From assembly GCA_930979925.1 (NCBI GenBank), contig CAKNIB010000003.1, positions 64,031 to 98,179 of the forward strand: a stretch of 34,149 nt of DNA. The letters are read 5' to 3'. The notes under the pieces are model-generated. The model was not told the DNA's origin, did not search any database, and worked only from the letters and a program-made list of their open reading frames with translations. Each line of letters starts with the position of its first letter. Within the stretch, counting starts at the first letter, position 1. The position numbers and the translations under genes are program-made. This document shows positions 1 through 8,902 of the stretch, in pieces. The DNA is from an uncultured Clostridia bacterium. Lineage in GTDB: Bacteria > Bacillota > Clostridia > Christensenellales > UBA1242.

Positions 1-2
1 CA

Positions 3-3000
3 TATATCGACCTTCCACGCTCAGGATACTATAGCTATATTGTTCTATCAATAAATGGCTCAATATCATACAACACTATGAATGTTGAAAGTAGCACCTA
101 CGCAATAACTGGACTATATAAACTAAATAGCCCAGAACTATCCTCACAAGACAACAATCTATATATAACATATAACCCAAATGACGTATCGTTTACTACT
201 GACCAAATGCTACACTTCTATCTTGCAAATGATGTTTCGCAAAGATGGGGTGAGGGCTATTACTACACAAGCAATCTAACAGGCGGTAGTTCAAATTATC
301 TAACATACCACGTTGGCTCGGTAAATGCCGATGGCGAGGTAATGTATGATAGCGAACTTACAGCCTCTACCTTCTATGCATATCTACTTGGCAATAGCGG
401 TATAGTTGAACTTTCAGAGGCGGACAGTGGCGCAAGCCATGGCGCAGACTATGTTTGGACGTTTAAAGCGCTTACGCCAACCGGTCAATATCAAAATGCA
501 ACCATGCTATTCTCTTCAGAGGTTGGCTCGCTTGACGCAAGAATGCTCAATGTAATAACTGGCAACCCTTACATTAGCGAAGGCAATATTGCTTGGGATG
601 TACTTGAAAATCTTCCAACGCTTGAAGGCGAGGTTATCTATCAGACAACTATCAATTATTACAACCGCGTTGTCGGAAGTAGCGAGTTTGACACAACCTA
701 TATGCTGGCAGAGAGCGAAATCTTCTACACAACAGAAAACTTCCTAGACGCCGACCATATCAGCCAAAACTATGACTACTACACCATACAGGTAACTCCA
801 CTTGGCGGACGAGAGCTTTCAGCTCAAGATGCTAGTGGTGACAGCAGAGTGGTAACAACAGTTGACGGTAGATACTTCCTTGTTTTTGAAAGTGTACTTT
901 ACTCGGACGGCGGTCACGTGCTTAGAGGAAGCACTTACGCGCTTGGCGACGAGACTAGCCCACTTTCTAGAACGGACGCTCCAATACTTGCTCCAAGTGA
1001 AAGCATAAACAACAGTGGAGTGTCAAACGGCAACATTATTTTCTATATTTCTCAAGAGGTATATGGTGGCGCAATAAGTGATGAGAACAATCAAAACGCT
1101 ATATCACGTCTTTCTATCAAGGCTAGATACAATAGGTCGGGAATTAGCCAGAGCGTAGAGCTTACGGGAAGATATCAGTTTGCAACAAGCACTCAAGTGG
1201 GCGCAGCAGGCTATGTCATGGTAACTTTTACTCCAAACGAAGGGCAGACAAATGATGTTAACCCAATAACCATAGATATACAAATCTACGCACAAGGCAA
1301 TTTGCTTTCTAAGTCGCTTATAATAGAAAATGTATATAAATTAAGCCAGATGCGAGATAGCTACTATGATATCAGGCTTGAAGGCGACCAGACAATCATT
1401 GACTTTAGCGAATACTTTAGACTGGTATCTATCGCTGGCGATAACACATGCTATGAGATCGTAATAAGCTACAACAGCACATCAGGTGCAGGCAGTCAAA
1501 CTATCACAAACGGAAGCGACAATAAGACCTTTACAATAGCAAGCAACATGACAAACTTGTCAGTGCAGGTTAGAGATAGTCAGTCATCTTCAACTGTAAA
1601 TAGACTACTTATCCTTTACAGCGACACGTTATCATTTAATGTAGAGCAGACGCAGGTAACTGATGCCGAAGGCAATGAAACTCTAGTAATAAACTGGAAC
1701 AGCAATGACTACAGCTTCGAGTGGAATTGGATAAACGGCGAAGACAGCTCAGACTACGAATATTATTATCAGATAAGAATGACAGGCTCTTCTCCTACTT
1801 CTGGCACAACGGCAGAGAATTATTATCTACCTCGCACTCGCGGAACAATTGAAAGCTTTACAATCAAAGCAAGACGCTTAGGTCAAAACGCAAATACGCT
1901 ATACTTATACAGCCAGACGATCAACTTTGTAAGCGGTGCGCCAATAGATTATGACCTCTTCTCAGGCGGTGATGGCAGTCAGTCTAACCCTTACCTCATT
2001 GCAAATGCTGAAGATTTCTACGATATTAGTAAGCGTAATACAACAAGCGAGCAGTTCTACTTTAGATTGACGACCAATATTGAGATAGACTTTAACCAAA
2101 TGGTGAGCATAGTTGACGGACAGACAACCTTTTTAATAAAAGAGTTTAATGGCTCGCTTGATGGAGGCGGTTATAGCATAACACTTTCAGCGACAGAGCT
2201 CTATGCTATGGACGAGGATTATAGTGAAAGTATCACTGGACTTGGCACAGTTAATTTCAATAGTTACTTTGCTCTCTTCCAGACAATATCAACAGGCGCA
2301 ACGGTATCAAATCTTGCACTCAACCTTGACATACGCGCAACGCTTGATAACACTAACGCTCTTATAAGCCCGCTTGCTCTTGAAAACTTTGGTCAGATAA
2401 GCAACATCACAGTAAGTTCAATAACCTTGTCAAGAATTTCTGGCTCTGGTAGCGCAAACAACGTGTTTATCGGCGGTATAGTAAGTATCAACTATGGCAC
2501 CATCGAAAATAGCGTAAACAATGCAAGTCTTGCCATGTCGCTCCCTCAACGCCTTCAACTCAACTTAGGTTATGGCGCGATTGCACTTATAAACGCAAGC
2601 GAGGGACTTAATACCGGAAGCATTACGAACTGCTATAACAATGGCGACATTTCACTTACTATCAGAACAGATAACACAAGTATCTACGCAAGTGGTATAG
2701 TCCTAAACAACTATGGTAGCTTAAATAAGGTGGGTAACAATGGCGACTTCTCGCTCAACTCATCTCAATACTCAGGCGTTGCATACTTTACAGGTATTGC
2801 TCTTCTAAGTGATACAAGCACGGCAGAGACAATAAGCTATTGCTTCAATAATGGCACATTTACAAATGGCTCAAGCAGAGCAAGCATGATTGCAACAGGC
2901 ATAATTTACTCACTAAGCTCGGGCACAATAAATACTTTTGTAGATACCCAAGGCAATGCACTTGTTAGGACTATAAGGATAATGCCAACAGATATAGGTA

Positions 3001-3149
3001 CAAACTATGCCTCTGTCGGCACAGATACCTCAGGACTTAACACAACCTCGCCAGTTGCAACTACTATAAATTGCGGAGACGGCTACAGCCTAAGAATTAC
3101 AGCTTCGTCAGATACCGCGTCAGGATTTATAGCAACAATAGGCAGTTAA
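3..3149 (+). CDS. Large secreted/surface protein, 5' end outside window
   Basis: The frame is open from base 3, so the N terminus lies upstream; 1048 codons are visible and the ORF ends with TAA at 3147-3149. The protein is rich in Ser, Thr, Asn, Gly and Tyr and almost free of Cys, as is usual for extracellular repeat proteins. From roughly residue 680 of the visible part there is a motif of the type GGDGSQSNPYLIANAEDFYDI, found in Firmicutes surface proteins just before beta-helix/GLUG-like repeats. It is followed by repeated short units such as NYGTIENSVNNA, GSITNCYNNGD and ISYCFNNGTF, which look like rungs of a beta-solenoid. No LPXTG sorting motif or C-terminal membrane segment is seen. 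The lipoprotein gene 59 bp downstream may be co-transcribed. A role in adhesion or surface structure is inference. Confidence 0.85.
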   Translation, partial: YIDLPRSGYYSYIVLSINGSISYNTMNVESSTYAITGLYKLNSPELSSQDNNLYITYNPNDVSFTTDQMLHFYLANDVSQRWGEGYYYTSNLTGGSSNYLTYHVGSVNADGEVMYDSELTASTFYAYLLGNSGIVELSEADSGASHGADYVWTFKALTPTGQYQNATMLFSSEVGSLDARMLNVITGNPYISEGNIAWDVLENLPTLEGEVIYQTTINYYNRVVGSSEFDTTYMLAESEIFYTTENFLDADHISQNYDYYTIQVTPLGGRELSAQDASGDSRVVTTVDGRYFLVFESVLYSDGGHVLRGSTYALGDETSPLSRTDAPILAPSESINNSGVSNGNIIFYISQEVYGGAISDENNQNAISRLSIKARYNRSGISQSVELTGRYQFATSTQVGAAGYVMVTFTPNEGQTNDVNPITIDIQIYAQGNLLSKSLIIENVYKLSQMRDSYYDIRLEGDQTIIDFSEYFRLVSIAGDNTCYEIVISYNSTSGAGSQTITNGSDNKTFTIASNMTNLSVQVRDSQSSSTVNRLLILYSDTLSFNVEQTQVTDAEGNETLVINWNSNDYSFEWNWINGEDSSDYEYYYQIRMTGSSPTSGTTAENYYLPRTRGTIESFTIKARRLGQNANTLYLYSQTINFVSGAPIDYDLFSGGDGSQSNPYLIANAEDFYDISKRNTTSEQFYFRLTTNIEIDFNQMVSIVDGQTTFLIKEFNGSLDGGGYSITLSATELYAMDEDYSESITGLGTVNFNSYFALFQTISTGATVSNLALNLDIRATLDNTNALISPLALENFGQISNITVSSITLSRISGSGSANNVFIGGIVSINYGTIENSVNNASLAMSLPQRLQLNLGYGAIALINASEGLNTGSITNCYNNGDISLTIRTDNTSIYASGIVLNNYGSLNKVGNNGDFSLNSSQYSGVAYFTGIALLSDTSTAETISYCFNNGTFTNGSSRASMIATGIIYSLSSGTINTFVDTQGNALVRTIRIMPTDIGTNYASVGTDTSGLNTTSPVATTINCGDGYSLRITASSDTASGFIATIGS

Positions 3150-3180
3150 AACCTTAAAAAATAAACTGCCAAGGTTTTAA
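3146..3180 (+). terminator. Possible weak terminator hairpin after the surface protein
   Basis: TTAAAACCTT (3146-3155) and AAGGTTTTAA (3171-3180) form a 10-bp stem that starts in the stop codon. An alternative pairing GGCAGTT/AACTGCC (3141-3147 with 3164-3170) overlaps it. The T tract is poor (TTTTAAAAAC), so read-through into the lipoprotein gene is likely. Confidence 0.35.
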
Positions 3181-3188
3181 AAACAAAA

Positions 3189-3249
3189 AAAGAGAATATT
3201 ATATATCTATGAAAAAGCTAGCACTAGCCGTAGTTATAATATTCTCTTT
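3189..3249 (+). promoter_or_regulatory. 15-bp inverted repeat enclosing the start codon of the lipoprotein gene
   Basis: AAAGAGAATATTATA (3189-3203) is the exact reverse complement of bases 3235-3249. The 31-base loop holds the ATG at 3209 and a small inner inverted repeat GCTAG/CTAGC (3217-3228). In RNA this would bury the weak AAAGAG ribosome binding site in a stem. It may regulate translation, but it is AT-rich and could have arisen by chance. Confidence 0.4.
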
Positions 3250-4111
3250 ATTTTTTTGTGTCAGCTGTGGTCAAAAGACAGGTAGCCTTGACTACTCAGA
3301 CTTTATCATGCTATCTCTTGATATTTCTTCAAACGGACAAATCGTGCAGTCGCTCGACTTTCGCGTAAACAGCTCGCAAATTGATAGCCTTAGCGAAAGT
3401 GAAGAAGAAAAATTAAAATTTACATCCAACCTTACCTCGCAAGTTAATGATATTAGAACAGAATTTCTTTTTAGTTATACCCTTAAATATATACAAAACC
3501 CAGTTGAAGAATACAAATTAAATAAAGGATTGTTAATCACCGGCTCGGCGTATAACAGCGATACCGATACCGTAGGCTTTAATATAATCTTCACTTCTCT
3601 TAGTGCTTGGAACTACTATCATTCAAGTGGCGAGAACGAGGAAGAAGAGGATAATGGCAATATCTTTTTAAAAAAGAGTGTTTCTGACGGACTTTTCCCT
3701 TTTTCAAGCTCTATAAAACTTAACGAGGAGGAGAGTATTTACGTCGGCGAGCGCTATAGGCAAAAATATATAGAGTCGGCAGAAGGGCTGTCTTTTAAAA
3801 GCGAGCTTGAGGCAAACTATAGCCCAGAGCTTATCTATAACTATTCTACCTTCTACAGCCGCCTTCACTCTGACTGCGACTTTAACTTTACCGACTCTTC
3901 CGGTCACACCCACCATGTGTGGACGGTAAATAGTAATAGCCTTACCGGCGAAAACTCAATAGAGGTATACTCTTATCAAATAAATACTGGCATGTGGTAC
4001 CTCTTTGCTCTTATAAAAACTATAGTCCTTGCGGTCATATTGTATATTATCTTTGAGCGAAAAAGAATAGGCGAATATTTTAAAAACTTAAAAGACATTA
4101 AAAAGACTTAA
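3209..4111 (+). CDS. Lipoprotein with C-terminal membrane segment, unknown function
   Basis: This 300-residue protein begins MKKLALAVVIIFSLFFCVSCGQ, a lipoprotein signal peptide with lipobox V-S-C, so Cys20 is the likely lipidated residue. The middle is hydrophilic and has an acidic patch (GENEEEEDNG, about residues 140-149). Near the C terminus, about residues 262-281 (WYLFALIKTIVLAVILYIIF) form a clear membrane helix followed by a basic tail (ERKRIGEYFKNLKDIKKT). It would therefore be held in the membrane at both ends with the main domain outside. I do not recognise the family. It follows the large surface protein with only a weak hairpin between, so a shared transcript is plausible. It is followed by a strong terminator. 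Confidence 0.85.
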   Translation: MKKLALAVVIIFSLFFCVSCGQKTGSLDYSDFIMLSLDISSNGQIVQSLDFRVNSSQIDSLSESEEEKLKFTSNLTSQVNDIRTEFLFSYTLKYIQNPVEEYKLNKGLLITGSAYNSDTDTVGFNIIFTSLSAWNYYHSSGENEEEEDNGNIFLKKSVSDGLFPFSSSIKLNEEESIYVGERYRQKYIESAEGLSFKSELEANYSPELIYNYSTFYSRLHSDCDFNFTDSSGHTHHVWTVNSNSLTGENSIEVYSYQINTGMWYLFALIKTIVLAVILYIIFERKRIGEYFKNLKDIKKT

Positions 4112-4188
4112 AATATATTTTGAAAATAGAAAAAATTATTGCGTTTTTACTATTAAATTGCGACAAAAGTTACCTTTTTATATATAAA

Positions 4189-4240
4189 AATTCCACTTTT
4201 GAAGGCTTTTTAGGCTCAAAAGTGGAATTCTTTTATTATT
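4189..4240 (+). terminator. Rho-independent terminator
   Basis: A perfect 14-bp stem, AATTCCACTTTTGA (4189-4202) with its reverse complement at 4216-4229, encloses a 13-base loop and is followed by CTTTTATTATTT. It closes the surface protein/lipoprotein transcript just upstream of the typA promoter. Confidence 0.8.
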
Positions 4241-4255
4241 TACATATTTAAGTGG

Positions 4256-4284
4256 TTGAAATTTTAATGCGTTTGTGCTATTAT
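4256..4284 (+). promoter_or_regulatory. Sigma-A-type promoter of typA
   Basis: TTGAAA (4256-4261), 17-bp spacer, TATTAT (4279-4284). Transcription would begin near 4291, so the in-frame upstream start at 4252 cannot be used and the ATG at 4309 is favoured. Confidence 0.7.
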
Positions 4285-4308
4285 TATATGGTTAAAAAGG
4301 AAAGACTT

Positions 4309-6141
4309 ATGATAAACGAAAAGATTAGAAACATTGCAATTATTGCCCATGTCGACCATGGCAAGACCTCACTTGTTAATGAACTTTTAAAACAAGGCTC
4401 AGTATTTAGAGAAAATCAAGCGGTAGAAGATAGAGTTATGGACTCAAACGCGCTTGAAAGGGAGAGGGGTATTACCATTTTATCAAAGAACTGCTCCTGC
4501 GTTTATAATGGAGTAAAAATCAACATTATTGACACCCCGGGTCACGCTGACTTTGGTGGTGAGGTAGAACGCGTACTTAAAATGGTAGACGGCGTGCTGC
4601 TTGTGGTTGACGCCTATGAAGGTCCAATGCCACAGACACGCTTTGTACTTGAAAAGGCTCTTGCTTTAAAACTCAAGGTTATTGTTGTAATAAATAAGAT
4701 TGATAGACAAGACGCGCGTATCTCTGAGGTAATTGACGAGGTACTTGAGCTCTTCCTTGAGCTTGACGCCGATGACGAACAGTTAAACTCTCCATTTATC
4801 TTTGCCTCAGCCCGCGCCGGTATAGCAAGCGACAACAAGGATGTCCCAGGCACTAACATGAACCCACTTTTTGACAAAATACTTGAGTATATTCCAGCCC
4901 CTGAGGGTGATGATAATGGCCCTTGTCAAATGCTAGTATCCTCTGCCGAGCATAATGATTATGTCGGAAAACTTGCAGTCGGCAAGATTAGCCGTGGCAC
5001 TCTTAAGGTAGGTCAAAATGTTGTACTTTGCAACTACCACGAGACAGATAAAAAGGTGCGTTCTAAAGTTGTCAGCCTATTTGTTTTTGAAGGACTTAAG
5101 AAAGTTCCTGTAGAGAGTGCAACGGTAGGTGAAATTGTGTGCGTTGCCGGACTTGAAGGTATTAACATTGGCGATACCATTTGCGATAGTGAAGTGGTCG
5201 AGCCTGTTGAGTTTGTCAAGATTGCCGAGCCTTCAGTTGAGATGACGTTTATGGTCAATGATAGTCCATTTGCAGGCAAAGAGGGCAAGTTTGTCACCTC
5301 AAGACATCTAAGAGATAGACTTTACAAAGAGGCTGTCAAGGACCTCTCACTTAGAGTGTCAGACGGCGATACTGCCGACCAATTTAGAGTATGCGGACGA
5401 GGCGAAATGCACCTGTCAATTCTAATTGAAAATATGAGGCGAGATGGCTATGAGTTTCAAGTTTCAATGCCTAAAGTCCTTATCAAGGAGATTGACGGAG
5501 TAAAATGCGAGCCAATTGATAGACTTTATCTTGACGTACCTGAAGATTGCACAGGCGTTGTCATGCAGAAGATGGGTATTAGAAAGGGTGAGCTTGTTCA
5601 AATGACACCTCATGGAAACCGCATGAAAATGGAGTTTCTAATACCATCAAGAGGTCTGTTTGGTTTTAAGAGTGAGCTTCTCACAGATACTCGAGGCGAA
5701 GGTGTAATCAACTCTATATTCTATGACTACCAGCCTTGGAAGGGCGAGATTAAGCGTAAAGAGTATGGCTCGCTTATAGCTCACGAGACAGGCGAGGCTA
5801 TAGTATACGGACTATTTAACGCGCAAGAGAGAGGCGACCTATTTATCGGACCAAGCACTCCAGTCTATGCCGGAATGGTTGTAGGACAAAACCCAAAAGG
5901 TGACGATATCGTTGTAAACGTTTGCAAGAAAAAGCACCTTTCAAACTGCCGTGCTTCAGGCTCTGATGACGCTTTAAGACTTACACCTCCAAAGAAGATG
6001 AGCCTTGAAGACGCTATAGAGTTCTTAGGCGATGACGAGATACTTGAGGTTACGCCAAAGTCCTTTAGAATAAGAAAGATAATCCTCGACCATAATCTAA
6101 GGATGAGAGAGCGAGGCAAAATTCTTCGCGGAGAGATATAG
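4309..6141 (+). CDS. typA: Ribosome-associated GTPase TypA/BipA
   Basis: This 610-residue translational GTPase belongs to the EF-G-like family that binds the 70S ribosome and supports ribosome assembly and stress or cold adaptation. All G motifs are visible: AHVDHGKT (13-20), RGITI (53-57), DTPGH (75-79) and NKID (129-132). The C-terminal half contains the GRGEMHLSILIENMRRDGYE segment (domain III) and the TypA-typical stretch IPSRGLFGFKSELLTDTRGEG. Length matches the family (about 605-615 residues). I chose the ATG at 4309 because AAAAAGGAAAG lies just upstream and because earlier in-frame starts overlap the promoter. It is probably transcribed with the small membrane protein and dnaB, since no terminator separates them. 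Confidence 0.97.
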   Translation: MINEKIRNIAIIAHVDHGKTSLVNELLKQGSVFRENQAVEDRVMDSNALERERGITILSKNCSCVYNGVKINIIDTPGHADFGGEVERVLKMVDGVLLVVDAYEGPMPQTRFVLEKALALKLKVIVVINKIDRQDARISEVIDEVLELFLELDADDEQLNSPFIFASARAGIASDNKDVPGTNMNPLFDKILEYIPAPEGDDNGPCQMLVSSAEHNDYVGKLAVGKISRGTLKVGQNVVLCNYHETDKKVRSKVVSLFVFEGLKKVPVESATVGEIVCVAGLEGINIGDTICDSEVVEPVEFVKIAEPSVEMTFMVNDSPFAGKEGKFVTSRHLRDRLYKEAVKDLSLRVSDGDTADQFRVCGRGEMHLSILIENMRRDGYEFQVSMPKVLIKEIDGVKCEPIDRLYLDVPEDCTGVVMQKMGIRKGELVQMTPHGNRMKMEFLIPSRGLFGFKSELLTDTRGEGVINSIFYDYQPWKGEIKRKEYGSLIAHETGEAIVYGLFNAQERGDLFIGPSTPVYAGMVVGQNPKGDDIVVNVCKKKHLSNCRASGSDDALRLTPPKKMSLEDAIEFLGDDEILEVTPKSFRIRKIILDHNLRMRERGKILRGEI

Positions 6142-6195
6142 AAAACGCTTTAAAAATACTCAAGTTTATGCTAAAATTATGTTGAGGGTAAGACT

Positions 6196-6462
6196 ATGTT
6201 AATGCCAAAGGAAAGCAGAAATTTAAAAGTTAGGGCAAAAAGACTACTATGGTTTTTGTTATTTGTCTTTATCTTTGATGTCTTTATCTGCTTTCTTTTT
6301 TTTAAGTATACAAACATGCACCCAGTACTAAACGGGTTTATAATCATTTGCATTACCGGTCTTTTATACTTGCTCTTTTTGGGCATTTGTGCTAAAATTG
6401 ATAAAAGAAAGAAGGAAAAACTAGAGAAAACGGGTAAAATAGACCCGTTTACCAAACAGTAG
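6196..6462 (+). CDS. Small membrane protein, two predicted helices
   Basis: An 88-residue basic protein whose ATG follows GAGGGTAAG. Residues about 18-37 (LLWFLLFVFIFDVFICFLFF) and 46-65 (NGFIIICITGLLYLLFLGIC) are hydrophobic helices joined by a short loop. The C terminus is a strongly charged tail (KIDKRKKEKLEKTGKIDPF). It ends 9 bp before dnaB and shares the dnaB ribosome binding site region, so it is in the typA-dnaB transcript. I do not recognise the family. The antisense reading frame over the same bases is explained by the hydrophobic codons of this gene. Confidence 0.7.
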   Translation: MLMPKESRNLKVRAKRLLWFLLFVFIFDVFICFLFFKYTNMHPVLNGFIIICITGLLYLLFLGICAKIDKRKKEKLEKTGKIDPFTKQ

Positions 6463-6471
6463 GAGGAGAAT

Positions 6472-7911
6472 ATGGCTGATTACAAGATTATGCCACATAA
6501 TATTGAAGCAGAACAGGCATTACTTGGCTGTATTCTTATTGATGTACAGTCACAGGGTGACATTTTGGGCATGATGAGCGAGGATGACTTTTACACAGAG
6601 GCTCACCGAAATATTTATTCTACCATGCTAAAGATTTATCAAAAGTCCACCCCGATTGACTTTGTAACGCTGGTCTATCAGCTTGATAGCGATAAAATTC
6701 TTGACAAAGTAGGCGGTATTGAGTATGTAACATCGCTTACCAATGTCGTACCATCAGCTGCCAATTTTAAATATTATTGCGATATTGTCAAATCTGACTC
6801 ACTTAGAAGAAAACTAATCTCTTCTGGTCAAAAGATTATAGAGGACGCCTATCAAAATGAGGATAAAGACAGCTCACTGCAGTTTGCCGAGAAGACCATC
6901 TTTGACCTTTCAGAGAAACAGACTCGCTCAGCTCTTGAGCATGTAGGTAAACCAGACGGCGCAGTTAAAAAGGTGCTTGACAAGTTTAATGCGATTGCAA
7001 AAGACCCAACATCCCTTAAAGGTATACCAACTGGCTACAAGGAGTTTGACCAGATTACAAATGGCTTGCAAAACAGCGACCTTATACTGCTCGCCGCAAG
7101 ACCTGGTGTTGGTAAAACCTCTTTTTCAATGAATATTTTGGTCAACGCTGCCACCGAGCAGAACAAGACCTGCGCAGTTTTCTCTCTTGAAATGTCACGC
7201 GAACAGCTTATGCAAAGGGCAATCTGCTCACTTGCTAAAGTTTCTATGGCTAAGGCGTTAAATGGTAGTATGAGCGAAGAGGAGTGGAAGAGAATTTGGA
7301 CGGCAACTAAGAAACTCGAGCAGTCCAATCTTTACATAGATGACTCAGCGCCAACTACGCCGGCAGATGTCCTTACAAAATGTAGACGACTCAAGGCAAA
7401 ACAAAATATTGACCTTATCATGATTGACTACATCCAGCTTATGTCCTCAGGTAGCAATAGACGAGGCGAGAACAGACAAAATGAGGTCAGCGATATTTCA
7501 AGAAGTCTAAAAATCACAGCAAAAGAGTTAAACGTTCCTATCATCGTATTGTCTCAGCTTTCTCGTAGCGTTGAGAGCCGAACAGAAAATGGTCACAGAC
7601 CTATGCTTTCTGACCTGCGTGACTCTGGTGCGATTGAGCAGGACGCCGATATTGTGTTATTCTTGTACAATCCTGAAAAATATAACGACGTACCACAGGA
7701 GGACGAGCCGGGCACAGTCGAGCTCATTATAGCCAAACATAGAAATGGTAGGACGGGGACGGTTAAGCTCCGCTGGATAGGCGAGTACACCACATTTGTA
7801 AACTTAAATGACAAGGTGGAAGCGCCAAGAAAAGAGGCTATAGATTATACAAAGATTGAAGAGACACCACTTGACAATGTCAACGTTGACGTCTTTGGAG
7901 ATGATGAGTAA
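6472..7911 (+). CDS. dnaB: Replicative DNA helicase DnaB/DnaC
   Basis: This 479-residue protein is the hexameric ATP-dependent 5'-3' helicase of the replication fork. The N-terminal domain starts with the typical MPHNIEAEQALLGCIL. The RecA-like core shows Walker A GVGKT (212-216), Walker B DLIMIDYIQLM (about 314-324), and the VLSQLSRSVESR and SDLRDSGAIEQDAD motifs. The C-terminal KHRNGRTG motif is also present. The start follows AGGAGG with good spacing. Length is normal and no intein or frameshift is seen. The two following envelope genes start 9 bp and then 4 bp after the preceding stop, so they appear to be in one operon with dnaB, although their function looks unrelated to replication. 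Confidence 0.98.
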   Translation: MADYKIMPHNIEAEQALLGCILIDVQSQGDILGMMSEDDFYTEAHRNIYSTMLKIYQKSTPIDFVTLVYQLDSDKILDKVGGIEYVTSLTNVVPSAANFKYYCDIVKSDSLRRKLISSGQKIIEDAYQNEDKDSSLQFAEKTIFDLSEKQTRSALEHVGKPDGAVKKVLDKFNAIAKDPTSLKGIPTGYKEFDQITNGLQNSDLILLAARPGVGKTSFSMNILVNAATEQNKTCAVFSLEMSREQLMQRAICSLAKVSMAKALNGSMSEEEWKRIWTATKKLEQSNLYIDDSAPTTPADVLTKCRRLKAKQNIDLIMIDYIQLMSSGSNRRGENRQNEVSDISRSLKITAKELNVPIIVLSQLSRSVESRTENGHRPMLSDLRDSGAIEQDADIVLFLYNPEKYNDVPQEDEPGTVELIIAKHRNGRTGTVKLRWIGEYTTFVNLNDKVEAPRKEAIDYTKIEETPLDNVNVDVFGDDE

Positions 7912-7920
7912 GGAGGTAAA

Positions 7921-8898
7921 ATGGCAAAAGCGAAGGCAAGCGAAAGCAAAGATTACAAGGTAGGCAGTCCTAAAAAATGGCTGATCGCTGTTGGTATTCT
8001 TGTTTTAATAGCCATAATAGTTGTAATAATTGTTTTATGCGTACCTGGCAACACCTATAGTGCGGTTGAACGGCTAAGACAGGCAAGCCAAACATCTTTT
8101 TTGCGCAGTCAAACGGAGCAGGCAAATTATGCACGCTTTAGACAGAAGATTGGAGCCACCGTCACTCTCGGCTACTACGCAATCGAACTTGAAGACATAC
8201 AAACAACGGTTGAGGTAACAAACAAGGTGATTGATTTTTACGATGACTACCTTGTGCTTGCAACTGAAAACAAGACGCTCAGTAGAAATTATAAAACTAT
8301 AAGAAATAATTTTGAGGACGCGCAAGAAGCTCAAGAAGACATGAATGGCTTTATCGCTGATGGACTTAATCTGCAAGATAATTCTGAGACCTATTTAAAA
8401 AACATATATATTGATTTTAGAGAGTCCTATGTTGACTATATAAGCTCAATGACAAAAGCTATAGATGCACTTTCAAACTGCTATCAAGGTTGCTTTATTG
8501 ACAACCTTTCAAATAACCTAGCGTCAACTTTGATACTTAACTCTGTAGATAATTATTTGACCGTTATCACAGGTGACTACGCAGAGCTTGTAGATAAGGA
8601 CGTTAAAGGCGGTAATTTTGATAGTTACGAATATGAAACAACGGGCAAAATCACAGCATATTCAGAGTTTGTAGATAGTTATATTTTAAACCGCCAAGAG
8701 ATAGTAGAGTACAATTTTACCGCTTCTCTTCAAGATAAATATCAAACTATCAACAGCTTCTTTGAGGTGTTTTCGCAGACAGACTTTGTCAGCGTGATAG
8801 ACTCAATTGATGACGAGCTCAATATTACCAAGACATTCGAGGTTGAAGATAGCTCGGGTATTTACGACACCGTAAAAACATTTTTAGTTAGGGGGTAA
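7921..8898 (+). CDS. Single-pass membrane protein of unknown function
   Basis: A 325-residue protein preceded by AAGGAGG. It has a Lys-rich cytoplasmic N terminus, one membrane helix at about residues 20-41 (WLIAVGILVLIAIIVVIIVLCV), and a long, mostly alpha-helical outer part rich in Glu, Asp and Tyr with no Cys motif or known catalytic signature. It lies 9 bp after dnaB and 4 bp before a lipoprotein gene of similar length and composition (helical, rich in Tyr, Asp and Asn). The two outer domains may be related or interact, but this is inference. No family is recognised. Confidence 0.8.
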   Translation: MAKAKASESKDYKVGSPKKWLIAVGILVLIAIIVVIIVLCVPGNTYSAVERLRQASQTSFLRSQTEQANYARFRQKIGATVTLGYYAIELEDIQTTVEVTNKVIDFYDDYLVLATENKTLSRNYKTIRNNFEDAQEAQEDMNGFIADGLNLQDNSETYLKNIYIDFRESYVDYISSMTKAIDALSNCYQGCFIDNLSNNLASTLILNSVDNYLTVITGDYAELVDKDVKGGNFDSYEYETTGKITAYSEFVDSYILNRQEIVEYNFTASLQDKYQTINSFFEVFSQTDFVSVIDSIDDELNITKTFEVEDSSGIYDTVKTFLVRG

Positions 8899-8902
8899 AG
8901 CT

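Noticed and set aside
4252..4308. An N-terminal extension of TypA by 19 residues.
   Set aside because: It overlaps the -35 and -10 boxes; the ATG at 4309 has a good ribosome binding site and gives the usual N terminus.
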